A DNA stretch of 64,000 nucleotides from Rhodoblastus sp963828185 (lineage in GTDB: Bacteria > Pseudomonadota > Alphaproteobacteria > Rhizobiales > Beijerinckiaceae): positions 682,001 through 746,000 of the forward strand of contig CAWHDV010000002.1 of assembly GCA_963828185.1 (NCBI GenBank), read 5' to 3'. The position numbers were made by a program, and so were the translations under genes. The notes beneath the pieces are model-generated. The model saw only the letters and a list, made by a program, of their open reading frames with translations. It searched no databases and had not been told where the DNA came from. Positions 1-11,072 of the stretch are shown here, in pieces (position 1 is the stretch's first letter; every line of letters begins with the position of its first letter).

Positions 1-15
1 CAAAGGGGACGCCGC

Positions 16-861
16 ATGAGCCTTGAAGCTGCCCTGCCCCGCCGGCTGACGGCCTCGGCCTATTTCATCTGCCTCAAGGGCATCTGCTGGCGCGAAGGCC
101 TGCGTTTCCTGCACCAGCGCGAGCGTTTCGTCTCGGCCCTGGTGCGGCCGCTGCTGTGGCTGTTCATCTTCGCCGCCGGCTTCCGCCAGACGCTCGGCAT
201 TTCGATCATCCCGCCCTACGACACCTACATCCTCTATGATGTCTACATCACGCCCGGCCTGATCGCGATGATCCAGCTGTTCAACGGCATGCAGTCGTCG
301 CTGTCGATGGTCTACGACCGCGAAATGGGCAATATGCGCGTGCTGCTGCTCAGCCCGTTTCCGCGCCCCTTCCTGCTGTTCGGCAAGCTGATCGCCGGCA
401 CGCTGGTCTCCGTGCTGCAAGTCTATGCCTATCTGGTCATCGCCTGGTTCTGGGGCATCGAGCTGCCGCCATCAGGTTATATCGAGGTTCTGCCGGCCCT
501 GTTCATGGTCGGGCTGATGCTCGGCTCGCTCGGCATGCTGCTCTCCTCGCTGGTCAAGCAGCTTGAGAATTTTTCGGGCGTGATGAACTTCGTCATCTTC
601 CCGATGTTCTTCGCTTCGTCGGCGCTCTATCCGCTGTGGCGGGTCAAGGAAGGCAGCCCGGGACTTTACTATGTCTGCCAGGCCAATCCCTTCACCCACG
701 CGGTCGAACTGATCCGCTTCGCGCTCTATGGCCAGATCAACTGGATTTCCCTGGCCGTGACCGGTGGCTGCATGATCGTCTTCATGCTCGGCGCGATCAT
801 CGCCTACGATCCGTCGCGCGGCCTGATGTCTTTGCGCGGCGCGCCAGGAGCAGGGGCGTGA
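16..861 (+). CDS. ABC-2 type transporter permease (PedC-like)
   Basis: A 281-residue integral membrane protein with about six hydrophobic segments and the layout of ABC-2 permeases: a cytoplasmic N-terminus, a first membrane segment near residues 45-60, the conserved loop reading YDREMGNMRVLLLSP, and a late segment ending in YDPSRGL. It should form the membrane channel of an efflux-type ABC transporter, with the ATPase presumably encoded upstream, outside the window. The sequence resembles the permease found beside PQQ-dependent alcohol dehydrogenases (PedC family); that assignment is from memory of the family and is only moderately sure. The ATG at 16 is preceded by a purine-rich AGGGGA. The substrate cannot be told from the sequence. 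Confidence 0.8.
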   Translation: MSLEAALPRRLTASAYFICLKGICWREGLRFLHQRERFVSALVRPLLWLFIFAAGFRQTLGISIIPPYDTYILYDVYITPGLIAMIQLFNGMQSSLSMVYDREMGNMRVLLLSPFPRPFLLFGKLIAGTLVSVLQVYAYLVIAWFWGIELPPSGYIEVLPALFMVGLMLGSLGMLLSSLVKQLENFSGVMNFVIFPMFFASSALYPLWRVKEGSPGLYYVCQANPFTHAVELIRFALYGQINWISLAVTGGCMIVFMLGAIIAYDPSRGLMSLRGAPGAGA

Positions 862-949
862 TTCTGGCCGCGGGATGAAATTGGGCCGCGGTCACAACAG
901 TTGATAATTTTACTAGACAACTCGTCTGCACGGCGAGAGGATGAGTCGC

Positions 950-1720
950 ATGTCCGACTGGAACTGCGAGCTTTATCTGAAATTCGAGAGCGAGCGCGGC
1001 CAGGCGGCGCGCGATCTGCTTGCGCGAATCCCACCGCTGGCGCCGCACAAAATCGTCGATCTTGGCTGCGGGCCGGGCAATAGCGCGTCGATGCTGGCGC
1101 TCTATTTCCGCGGCGCCGACATTTGCGGCGTCGACACGTCCGAAACCATGCTTGCGGCGGCGCGCGAACGCCTGCCCTCGGCGCGTTTCATCCAGCAGGA
1201 TCTGGTCGAATGGGCGCCCGAGGAGCCGGTGGACCTGATCTTCGCCAACGCCGCCCTGCATTTCGCGCCGGATCACGACAAGTTTCTGGCCAGGCTGATG
1301 GGTTTTCTCAACCCGGGCGGCGTACTCGCCGTGCAGATGCCCAATGTGCTGCAGGACGCGGCGCACGCCCTGATGCGCATGGTGGCGGTGGACGGACCCT
1401 GGACGGAAAAGCTGGCCCCCGTCGCCAAGAGCCGCGTGCTGATCGGTTCGCTCGAGGATTATTACGCCTGGGCCGCGCCCTGGTCGCGCATGGTCGATCT
1501 CTGGCAGACCACCTATGTCCATCCGCTCGACGGCGTTGACGCGATTGTCGACTGGTTTTCCGGCTCCGCCCTGCGGCCGTTCCTGGACCAGCTTGACGTC
1601 AGCGAGCGCAGCACGTTCCTCGCGCAATACCGGCAGGAGCTGGAGATGGCCTATACGCCGCAGGCCGACGGAAAAGTGCTTCTGCTCTACCCGCGCCTGT
1701 TCTTCGTCGCCCAGAGATAA
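950..1720 (+). CDS. tam: Trans-aconitate 2-methyltransferase
   Basis: A class I SAM-dependent methyltransferase of 256 residues that would methylate trans-aconitate, a spontaneous by-product that inhibits aconitase. The N-terminus MSDWNCELYLKFESERGQAA and the SAM-binding motif DLGCGPGNS follow the E. coli Tam pattern, as do FANAALHFAPDH and GVLAVQMPN. The ATG at 950 is preferred over the in-frame ATG at 941 because the GAGAGG at 935-940 abuts the earlier codon but lies 9 nt from the later one, and family members begin with MSDWN. It stands alone, about 90 bp after the ABC permease. Cytoplasmic and complete. Confidence 0.9.
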   Translation: MSDWNCELYLKFESERGQAARDLLARIPPLAPHKIVDLGCGPGNSASMLALYFRGADICGVDTSETMLAAARERLPSARFIQQDLVEWAPEEPVDLIFANAALHFAPDHDKFLARLMGFLNPGGVLAVQMPNVLQDAAHALMRMVAVDGPWTEKLAPVAKSRVLIGSLEDYYAWAAPWSRMVDLWQTTYVHPLDGVDAIVDWFSGSALRPFLDQLDVSERSTFLAQYRQELEMAYTPQADGKVLLLYPRLFFVAQR

Positions 1721-1778
1721 GGCGGGCTGCGGTAGAGCCGCCTTGCCTTGGCCTTTTTTTCGCGGCAAAGACGCCGCC

Positions 1779-2573
1779 ATGAGCAAGACCCTGCCCCGAC
1801 TTCTCGGCTTCGCCGCTCTGGCCTGGATCGCCTCCGGCCCAACGCAGGCCGCGCCGAAAAATCCGCCGCCGCCGCCGCCGCGACCGGTGTTTCCCGGCGA
1901 TTCCGCGATGGCGCCAAATGTGGCTGGACCCGCGCCGGCGAGCGAACCCGCCCCGCAAGCGGTGGCCGCCCCAAACCAGCCGGCTGCGACGCGGCAGGTC
2001 CAGGAGGACGACGTCCCCGGCTTCGCCCTCGCCGAACAGGCGGGACTGGCGGAGATTACGCGCCGATACGCCCGCCGGCACGGCTTGCCGCTGGCGCTGC
2101 TCCATCGCATCATCATGCGTGAAAGCCGTTACCACCCGCGTCTCGTCAACCGGAGTTTCTATGGCCTGATGCAGATCGCGCCAGCGACCGCGCGCTCCAT
2201 GGGCTATCGCGGCTCACCGAGGGGATTGCTCGATCCCGAAACCAATCTCGCCTATGGCGCGCCCTATCTCGCCAACGCCTGGGCGCTGAGCAACGGCGAC
2301 ATGGACCGCGCGGTCACGCTTTACGCCTCGGGTTATTACTTCACCGCGAAACGCCGCCACATGCTCGGCCAGCTGCGCAACGCCAATTCGCCGCCGGTCG
2401 GCCCTGCACCGAGAGCCGCCGTCGTCTCGCAGGCGCCTCCTCCCCCTCCGCCGCCGCCGAACATCTTTGGCAGCCTTTTCGGGGAGCAGGTCGGTAGCTC
2501 CCGCACTACGAAGGATTCGCGGTCAGCTGGTTGTCGCAATAGCGTCCAGATGGAGAAGACGTCGCGGATCTAA
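1779..2573 (+). CDS. Exported lytic transglycosylase (SLT domain), altered C-terminus
   Basis: A 264-residue periplasmic murein-cleaving enzyme. Residues 1-24 form a signal peptide ending in a TQA/AP-type cleavage site. A proline/alanine-rich linker follows (about 25-75), then the SLT fold with the likely catalytic glutamate E115 in IIMRESRYHP and the YGLMQI motif at 128-133. The C-terminus is proline-rich and ends with about 30 residues rich in Ser, Arg and Lys that do not look like the rest of the protein. Its stop codon lies inside the 3' end of the convergent SEFIR gene, and base composition drops from about 2490 onward, so the original C-terminus was probably replaced when that segment was acquired. 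Start chosen at the ATG that gives a proper signal peptide. Confidence 0.82.
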   Translation: MSKTLPRLLGFAALAWIASGPTQAAPKNPPPPPPRPVFPGDSAMAPNVAGPAPASEPAPQAVAAPNQPAATRQVQEDDVPGFALAEQAGLAEITRRYARRHGLPLALLHRIIMRESRYHPRLVNRSFYGLMQIAPATARSMGYRGSPRGLLDPETNLAYGAPYLANAWALSNGDMDRAVTLYASGYYFTAKRRHMLGQLRNANSPPVGPAPRAAVVSQAPPPPPPPPNIFGSLFGEQVGSSRTTKDSRSAGCRNSVQMEKTSRI

Positions 2574-3995
2574 CCGCTCATAATTCCAGCGAGGAAGATA
2601 ATCTTCGTTGGCCTCAAGGCGTTCAACCAAAGCCGCCAATTGGGTTTTATCCTCGACCCCAAGCATTGGTCTAACTCTTTCGAAATACCTTAGTGATTTT
2701 GATCGCGCGAACATTTCGATAGGCGCGCGCGATCGGTTTGAAAGATAAACAAGGGTGTCAGGATACCATAATGAAGTCCATCTAACAGATGGACTTAAAT
2801 GACTTCTCAAATACAAAACGAAGTCTGCCGACATTATGTGCTTGAAATCAGGCCCGCCCTGAGACGCCCTTTGTTTAAACAAATCAGCAACAAGAGACGT
2901 GCGCCCGCATTTCAAGCGCTCATTGCGGTGATCAAACGACTTTAAGTACTCACGTAAAACAGAAAATGTGTGCATTGTCTCGTTTGTGAACTTATCAGCA
3001 AAGTAATATTCTGTTTCCATGAAAAACGCCGCCTCTTGGAAACGCTCATTTTTAATGAAGGAGGCGACACACAGCAGAAAAAGCTCCTGAATTATGAACT
3101 TCAAATTGTCACAATCTATTTCATATGACGAATGGACAACTTCTGGAACATTTTTGAAGGCCGTCAACCGCTCGAAAAAGCGATGCAACGCCTCAATCAT
3201 TTCAGCAGTCGGATGGTAGGCCGCAACTGCCAAAAACAACTCCGTCAACTCATTACGATAGGCCGCAAAATCCTCAATACTTGCAACAATGACATCGTCG
3301 AAGGTCTCAATCGTTGCCCGTGTGCCCGCGATGCGGAAGGCCTCAAGACCAGTGAGAATCGTATCAAGGTATTCGACAGTGGCAGGGACGACAGCCGGAC
3401 GATTGTTGCGGATTGCGTCCATTGCCCTGCGAAACGTGACCGCCGTAGCGATCTTTTGGCGGGCTTTATCCGCAATGAAGGCCGGAGGTTTTCCAAGCGG
3501 CGGCTTTACGAAAAGAGGCTTATCCCACGCCCACCGAACGAGCTTTTCAAATTCTGACGCATAGATAGTATCATCGCTCAGGTTGATAAAAATCCGCCCC
3601 TTATAGTAAGCAGGAAGGCATGGATGGCCAACTTCGTCATGCTCCCGAACGACAGCGGCAAATTTGTCCTGCTCTTTCTTAGTGTAAATTTCTGGAGTGA
3701 TAATTTGGGCCTCTGTACCTGCCCCACCTTCGCGCGCATTGGATTTTTCGACATACTTCTTGTCACAAATTAGCAGCACCTTTGTCACGGTCGGGTCTGT
3801 AACCATCTGCTCCATGAATGCGTAAGCATCATGACCGGTTTTCAAATCCCATTTATCTAATTTCACGTCGACGCCCTGATTTACAAGCTCCTCAGCAAGG
3901 GACATAACCCACTGTTCGTGCTCTGGATTACTCCAGCTATACGAAATAAATAGCTTCGGCACTGAGGCAGTTATCGTTTTTGCAATTCCTGTCAT
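2523..3995 (-). CDS. SEFIR (TIR-like) domain protein, candidate anti-phage effector
   Basis: A 490-residue protein. Residues 14-160 match the SEFIR branch of the TIR superfamily: the opening strand KLFISYSWSNPEHEQWV, helix SLAEELVNQGVDV, the KWDLKTGHD loop, the strand KVLLICDKKY and the GAGTEAQ motif, where E95 is a candidate NAD-cleaving glutamate. The remaining 330 residues look helical and were not recognised; they could sense infection or oligomerise. SEFIR proteins have been reported as single-gene bacterial defences that deplete NAD+. The gene is clearly more AT-rich than its neighbours, sits alone between slt and uvrB, and has an AT-rich stretch (ATTATATAAA, read on its own strand) just upstream. 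It is convergent with slt and overlaps its last 51 bases. A defence role is inferred, not shown. Confidence 0.85.
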   Translation of the reverse strand: MTGIAKTITASVPKLFISYSWSNPEHEQWVMSLAEELVNQGVDVKLDKWDLKTGHDAYAFMEQMVTDPTVTKVLLICDKKYVEKSNAREGGAGTEAQIITPEIYTKKEQDKFAAVVREHDEVGHPCLPAYYKGRIFINLSDDTIYASEFEKLVRWAWDKPLFVKPPLGKPPAFIADKARQKIATAVTFRRAMDAIRNNRPAVVPATVEYLDTILTGLEAFRIAGTRATIETFDDVIVASIEDFAAYRNELTELFLAVAAYHPTAEMIEALHRFFERLTAFKNVPEVVHSSYEIDCDNLKFIIQELFLLCVASFIKNERFQEAAFFMETEYYFADKFTNETMHTFSVLREYLKSFDHRNERLKCGRTSLVADLFKQRASQGGPDFKHIMSADFVLYLRSHLSPSVRWTSLWYPDTLVYLSNRSRAPIEMFARSKSLRYFERVRPMLGVEDKTQLAALVERLEANEDYLPRWNYERLDPRRLLHLDAIATTS

Positions 3996-4177
3996 GTGTA
4001 TTGCCTCGCAACAATCGAATCAGAAAAAAGCCTTTTTATATAATTTGAGCCGTTTCCCGCTTCCGCCAACTTGCCTCTATACCCTTGGGATTGTGGGCAG
4101 CGCCAGCCGCCATTCGCTTTACGCCCTCGACGCGGCGGTTGCATTCGGTAACCGTGACCTTCCAGCGACGGACACCA
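3996..4177. other. Upstream region of the SEFIR gene and right flank of the insert
   Basis: Non-coding gap between the SEFIR start and the uvrB stop. The part nearest the SEFIR gene is AT-rich and holds a likely promoter (TATATAAT-like bases around 4038-4046) and a short symmetrical run AAAAAGCCTTTTT at about 4026-4038. From about 4095 the composition returns to the GC-rich norm. No gene, direct repeat or tRNA end could be identified, so the exact right boundary of the acquired segment is unresolved. Confidence 0.4.
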
Positions 4178-6742
<2,565 letters not shown>

Positions 6743-6847
6743 CCCGGCAATATGGGCCGGGGAGGCGATTCTGAAAAGGGCGCGCCGCGCGCTTGCCGGC
6801 CAGCCCAGGCTTCTCTAACCTGCGTCGGGCATGCGGCGCAGGAGGCT

Positions 6848-8503
6848 ATGTTGGGCGACAATGGCGCTCCGCAGCGCGCGGAAGTCGAAGCGGAACTGCA
6901 ACGCATTCTCTCCGCGCCGGATTTGGTGAAAAATCGCGGCGCGTCGAGTTTTTTGAAGTTCGTCGTCGAGGAGACGCTCGCCGGGCGCGGCGACCGGCTG
7001 AAGGCCTTCACCATCGCCACCATGGTTTTCGCGCGCGACGCCAGTTTCGACGCGCAATCCAATTCGGCGGTGCGGGTGCAGGCGATGCGCCTGCGCGCCC
7101 TGCTGCAAAGCTATTACGCCGAGGCGGGAGCGGGAAACCCCGTCCGCATCGTCTTGCGCACGGGGTCCTACCGGCCGGCCTTCGTGCGCGTCGGCGACGA
7201 ATCGCCGCCTCAGCCCGAATGGCCCGCGACGCAAGCCTTTCCTCGCCGGCGCGTCGCGGCTTTGGCCGCGCTGGCGATGCTGATTTGCGCCTTGGCGCTC
7301 TGGCTGTCGGTGCGACCGGCGGCGCCGCCCGCGTCCGAAGCCGCCGAAGCGCCGCCGGTCCCGACCCTGGTGGTCGAGCGGCCCGATCCTCCGCCCGCCG
7401 GCCCCGGCGGCGCCTATGCCGCGCGTCTGCTCGACCTGGTCGAAACCGAGCTGGGCGCCTCCGACAATCTGACGATCAGCAAATCCGCCGCCGCACAGGA
7501 ATTTTACGCCCTGACCCTGCGGCCCATACCGGTCGAGGACGGCCGCTTCGACCTCGCCTTCGAACTGCTGCGCCAGCCGGCGGCCGTGCTGGTCTGGTCG
7601 AAGAATTTTCCCGCCGTCGACATCGCCGACGCGGCGCAGATGCGCAGGATCAGCCATTCTCTTTCCCAGACCGTCGGCGACGCCTATGGCGTGGTCGATC
7701 TCGATGCGATCCGCCATCTCACGGAGTTCGACGGCGTGCCGCGCGGCTTCAATTGCACGCTTTGCGCCTTCGCCTTCATGAAGAACCAGACCATGGACCG
7801 GCTGCGCGTCGCCCGCGAATGCCTGGAGCTCGCCGTCAAGGCCCATCCGCGCGACGCGGGCGCCACGTCGCTGCTGGCGATCCTGCTGGCGAATTTCTAC
7901 GTCTATGGCCTGCCGGAAAACCAGGGCGAAGACGATCTGCTTCGCGCCGGGCAATTGGCGCAGGCGGCCTACGATCTCGCCCCCGACCGCGCGCGCTCGT
8001 CGTTCGCCCTGTTCGTCACCCGCTTTTACGCCAAGCGCTTCGACGACGGTTTTCGGCTCGGGCGCAAGGCTTTGGAGATCAATCCGGACTCGTGGCTGTT
8101 TGCGCGCGCCGTCGGCTCCGCCTGGATCGCCCGCGCCGATTACGACCAGGGCCTCGCTTTGCTGGCGCCGGTCGAGCAGGACGCCGGCGACGCCAGCGCC
8201 GCCGTCGCGTCGGTCGCCCTGGCCGACTACATGCGCGAAAATTTCGCCGCGGTGGCGGATCTGCTCGGCCGGCCGGGCGCGGGTGACCGCGCCCTAGGCC
8301 TGACCTTGCAGATCGCCCTGTGCCAGAAACAGCGCGACATCGCCTGCGCCCGCCGCGCCGCCGCGAGCTTGCGGCTGAACTTTCCCGGCGTCGCCCGCGA
8401 CATGGACGCAGCCTTCGAACGCGCCGGCTTTGCCGATCCGATCCGCAGGAAGTTGCTCGACGACCTGACCGCCGCAGGTTTCTTCAGCGGGGGAGGCGAA
8501 TGA
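6848..8503 (+). CDS. TPR-type membrane protein with adenylate-cyclase-associated N-terminal domain
   Basis: About 551 residues. The N-terminal 120 residues carry the motif series LKFVVEETLAGRGDRLKAF and SAVRVQAMRLRALLQSYY, common in alphaproteobacteria ahead of TPR or cyclase domains. A single membrane segment (about residues 135-156, ALAALAMLICALALWL) is followed by a large, probably periplasmic part with tetratricopeptide-like helices. No cyclase catalytic domain is visible, so older labels such as adenylate cyclase would be misleading. The ATG at 6848 is chosen because AGGAGG precedes it closely and the family homology begins just after; an upstream in-frame start at 6752 would run into the uvrB promoter area. 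Function unknown. Confidence 0.72.
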   Translation: MLGDNGAPQRAEVEAELQRILSAPDLVKNRGASSFLKFVVEETLAGRGDRLKAFTIATMVFARDASFDAQSNSAVRVQAMRLRALLQSYYAEAGAGNPVRIVLRTGSYRPAFVRVGDESPPQPEWPATQAFPRRRVAALAALAMLICALALWLSVRPAAPPASEAAEAPPVPTLVVERPDPPPAGPGGAYAARLLDLVETELGASDNLTISKSAAAQEFYALTLRPIPVEDGRFDLAFELLRQPAAVLVWSKNFPAVDIADAAQMRRISHSLSQTVGDAYGVVDLDAIRHLTEFDGVPRGFNCTLCAFAFMKNQTMDRLRVARECLELAVKAHPRDAGATSLLAILLANFYVYGLPENQGEDDLLRAGQLAQAAYDLAPDRARSSFALFVTRFYAKRFDDGFRLGRKALEINPDSWLFARAVGSAWIARADYDQGLALLAPVEQDAGDASAAVASVALADYMRENFAAVADLLGRPGAGDRALGLTLQIALCQKQRDIACARRAAASLRLNFPGVARDMDAAFERAGFADPIRRKLLDDLTAAGFFSGGGE

Positions 8504-8699
8504 AGGGTTACCGCACATTAACGAAGAATTAGCTCAACTTTTTGATTTATAATAGTTTTTTTCGCAAGTAACACGTACTAACTCTTGTGACGTAGCGGTA
8601 TGTCACGACGTTCGGCATTGAACGACCGATCAGGACGGGTCGGACGGGAAAGGAGCGCAGGTTGTCGCTGCGCCTGGGCCGGACGCAAGAGGAAGCAAG
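8504..8699. other. AT-rich intergenic region with promoter-like sequence
   Basis: About 195 bp ahead of the small gene at 8700. The first half is distinctly AT-rich, with TATAAT-like bases around 8549-8556, and it contains TTAA-N7-TTAG at 8518-8532, one base away from the CtrA consensus TTAA-N7-TTAA. The second half is GC-rich leader ending in the AGGAAG ribosome-binding site. No RNA gene recognised. Confidence 0.3.
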
Positions 8700-8909
8700 A
8701 TGGACAAGCATCTGGAACGGGCGCTGATCGAAACCTATTTCGCCATGGCGGAATTCGATCAGCAAAAATTCGCGCCCGGCTGGCCCGGCGGCGCGGCTGA
8801 CACAGAGGCGCTCGCCAGCTCCCTGGCCGCCGCCCGCTCGGCGCTGGAGGCTTCGCTGCGCCAGGCGCGCGAAATTCTCACGGGCGGCGCGTCGAAATCC
8901 TCGCCCTGA
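8700..8909 (+). CDS. Small hypothetical protein
   Basis: A 69-residue, probably cytoplasmic protein not recognised from any family. It is likely real because the ATG follows a good AGGAAG ribosome-binding site, it is preceded by its own AT-rich promoter-like region, and its codons have the third-position GC preference of the surrounding genes. The second half (residues 36-62) reads as an amphipathic alanine-rich helix. Convergent with the membrane protein gene ending at 8914. Confidence 0.55.
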   Translation: MDKHLERALIETYFAMAEFDQQKFAPGWPGGAADTEALASSLAAARSALEASLRQAREILTGGASKSSP

Positions 8910-8913
8910 CAAT

Positions 8914-9597
8914 TCACCGCTTGCGCCAGCTCCCGCTGGACAAAAGCCTGTAAAGCACGGCTGCGCCGCCGCCTGAGAGGGCCTCCATGGAATAACCGAT
9001 TTCCGAATCGCCGAGGCCGAGCATGGCGGTGGCGAAGGCCAGGCCGGCGCTTATGGCCGCTCCGGTCAGGCCATAGGCCGCCAGCCCGCGAAAGCGCTTC
9101 ATGTTGCAGAACTTATGGGTCAGCCACAGATTGAAAGCGAGATTGGAGCTGATGACGAAAATCGACCAGGCGAGCGAGAGCGGCTCGAACCAGCCGCCAC
9201 CGGCGCCTTTGAGCAGGCCTTTCGCGGCCGGCTCCAGGGCGGTGGGCATGGCGGCGATGGAATCGTGCTGCGGATGGCCGATGAGGGTCAAAGCCGCGAC
9301 GACGCAGGTGGCCGCGGCGCAGGCGGCGAATCCCGCCCAGCGCGACCAGGGCGCGGCTTCATGCGCCGGCGTCGCCCCGTTATTCCGCGCGCCGGACGAA
9401 GCCTTGTCGTCGCCGAGGAGGTGCGCGCGCTGCTCCGGCGTCAGCGCCACGTCGCAAGACATGATCGCCGGCGCAGCGTTTTTTTTGGGCGCGGCAACGC
9501 CGCGTCGTCCGAACTGGGCTGCCTGGGTCATGCCGCCATGATGCGGGCAAGAGTTTAAAAAAGTCTGCGCGGCGGGATTCCTCAAGGGAGCGTTCAT
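8914..9597 (-). CDS. Hypothetical membrane protein
   Basis: A 227-residue protein, family not recognised. An N-terminal soluble part of about 85 residues is followed by four probable membrane helices (around 90-108, 138-158, 168-186 and a weaker one near 205-220). The charged linkers LTHKFCNMKRFRG and the terminal WRKR suit an inner-membrane protein. The ATG at 9597 has GAAGG five bases upstream; an alternative in-frame ATG at 9531 lacks a clear site. Divergent from the DUF1800 gene across a 65-bp gap. Confidence 0.55.
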   Translation of the reverse strand: MNAPLRNPAAQTFLNSCPHHGGMTQAAQFGRRGVAAPKKNAAPAIMSCDVALTPEQRAHLLGDDKASSGARNNGATPAHEAAPWSRWAGFAACAAATCVVAALTLIGHPQHDSIAAMPTALEPAAKGLLKGAGGGWFEPLSLAWSIFVISSNLAFNLWLTHKFCNMKRFRGLAAYGLTGAAISAGLAFATAMLGLGDSEIGYSMEALSGGGAAVLYRLLSSGSWRKR

Positions 9598-9662
9598 GCG
9601 GCCTTCATCCGCGGAATTGTTTAGTTTAACAACAGATTCTTGAGGCTGCGAGGACGCCGGAC

Positions 9663-11072
9663 ATGACCGCGCGGGACGAAAGACAGGGCTTTGTCGCGCT
9701 GGCCCGATTCGGCTTCGGCGCGCGCGGCGATGGCGACCTCGCCTCGGCCAGCCTCGATCCGCGCGGTTTTTTGCGCGCCGAGCTGGAGCAACCCGGCGCG
9801 GCGCTTTTGTCGGGACCGGGCCTTCCCGACGGCGACACGGCGCTGCGGACCCTTTTCACCGAGGAAGACGCGCGCAAGCAAGAGCGGGAACGGCTGGCGC
9901 GCGAAATCGCCGCGCAAAAGCCAGACCAGCCGATGCCGCCAAATCCTCCGCGACCGCCCTCCCCCGACCAGCTGTTTTACCGCGCCGACGCCCATGCCCG
10001 GTTCATTCGCGCCTATATGGCGCGCGCCGGCCTGGTCGAAAGGCTGGTCGCCTTCTGGTCGAACCACTTCGCCATTTCCATCGCCAAGGGCGGCCCCGCC
10101 CGTTCAGCCGCCGGCGCCTTCGAGCGCGAGGCGATCCGTCCTTTCGTGCTCGGCCGTTTCTCCGACATGTTGCTGGCTGTCGAAAGCCACCCGGCCATGC
10201 TGTTCTATCTCGACAACCAGCAAAGCCTCGGCCCGGATTCGCTCGTCGGCCAAAGGCAGAAGCGTGGCCGCAACGAAAACCTCGGCCGCGAGATCCTGGA
10301 ATTGCATACGCTCGGCGTCGATGGCGGCTACAGCCAGTCCGACGTGATCGCCCTTTCGAACATGCTCACCGGCTGGCGTTTTGCCGGGCGAGACGGGAGA
10401 CTGGGGCCGCCTGGCTCGTTCATTTTCCAGGCCAATATCCACGAGCCCGGCGCGCAAAGACTGCTCGGAGTCGATTTCCCGCAGAACGGCCAGGACCAGG
10501 CGAAAGACGCCCTGCGCTCGCTCGCGCGGCGCCCGCAGACCGCGCGCCATATCGCCACCGGACTGGCGAGGCATTTCGTCGCCGACGCGCCGCCGCAGGC
10601 CCTGGTCGATCGGCTCGCGCGGACCTTCGCCCAATCCGACGGCGATCTTCGCGCGGTCACGCTAGCGCTGATCGATTGGCCGCAAGCCTTTTCCGCGCCG
10701 CCGGCCAAGATGCGCGACCCCTGGCAATTTTGCGTCGCGAGCGCCCGGCTGCTTGGCCATGCGCCTGATGACGCCGGTCCCGTGCTCTCGAGCCTGTCGC
10801 AACTCGGGCAGCCCTTGTGGGGGCCGCCCGGCCCCAACGGCTTTTCCGACGACTCCGCCGCCTGGGCCTCGCCGCAGGGGATGAAGGTCCGCCTGGATCT
10901 CGCCGCGCAATGGGCCAATCGCCTGCGCGAACCGCCCGATCCGCGCGACTTGCTGGAATCAGCCTTCGGCGCCGCCGCTTCGCCGGAAACGCGGCAAACC
11001 GTCGCCCGCGCCGAAACCAGGGCGCAGGGCCTCGCGCTCCTCCTGATGGCGCCGGAGGCGCAAAGACGATGA
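9663..11072 (+). CDS. DUF1800 family protein
   Basis: A 469-residue member of the DUF1800 family, widespread and still without a firm biochemical role; members are almost always encoded beside a DUF1501 protein, as here. Family features include LARFGFGARGDGDLA at the start, the RLVAFWSNHFAIS segment, HPAMLFYLDNQQS, NENLGREILELHTLGVDGGYSQ and LTGWRF. Its TGA overlaps the ATG of the next gene (ATGA at 11069-11072), implying translational coupling. No signal peptide is evident. Possibly linked to processing or export of its DUF1501 partner; that is inference. Confidence 0.88.
   Translation: MTARDERQGFVALARFGFGARGDGDLASASLDPRGFLRAELEQPGAALLSGPGLPDGDTALRTLFTEEDARKQERERLAREIAAQKPDQPMPPNPPRPPSPDQLFYRADAHARFIRAYMARAGLVERLVAFWSNHFAISIAKGGPARSAAGAFEREAIRPFVLGRFSDMLLAVESHPAMLFYLDNQQSLGPDSLVGQRQKRGRNENLGREILELHTLGVDGGYSQSDVIALSNMLTGWRFAGRDGRLGPPGSFIFQANIHEPGAQRLLGVDFPQNGQDQAKDALRSLARRPQTARHIATGLARHFVADAPPQALVDRLARTFAQSDGDLRAVTLALIDWPQAFSAPPAKMRDPWQFCVASARLLGHAPDDAGPVLSSLSQLGQPLWGPPGPNGFSDDSAAWASPQGMKVRLDLAAQWANRLREPPDPRDLLESAFGAAASPETRQTVARAETRAQGLALLLMAPEAQRR

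Noticed and set aside
2440..2470. Proline codon run as a microsatellite
   Set aside because: It encodes the proline-rich linker of the lytic transglycosylase; such linkers are ordinary in exported enzymes.
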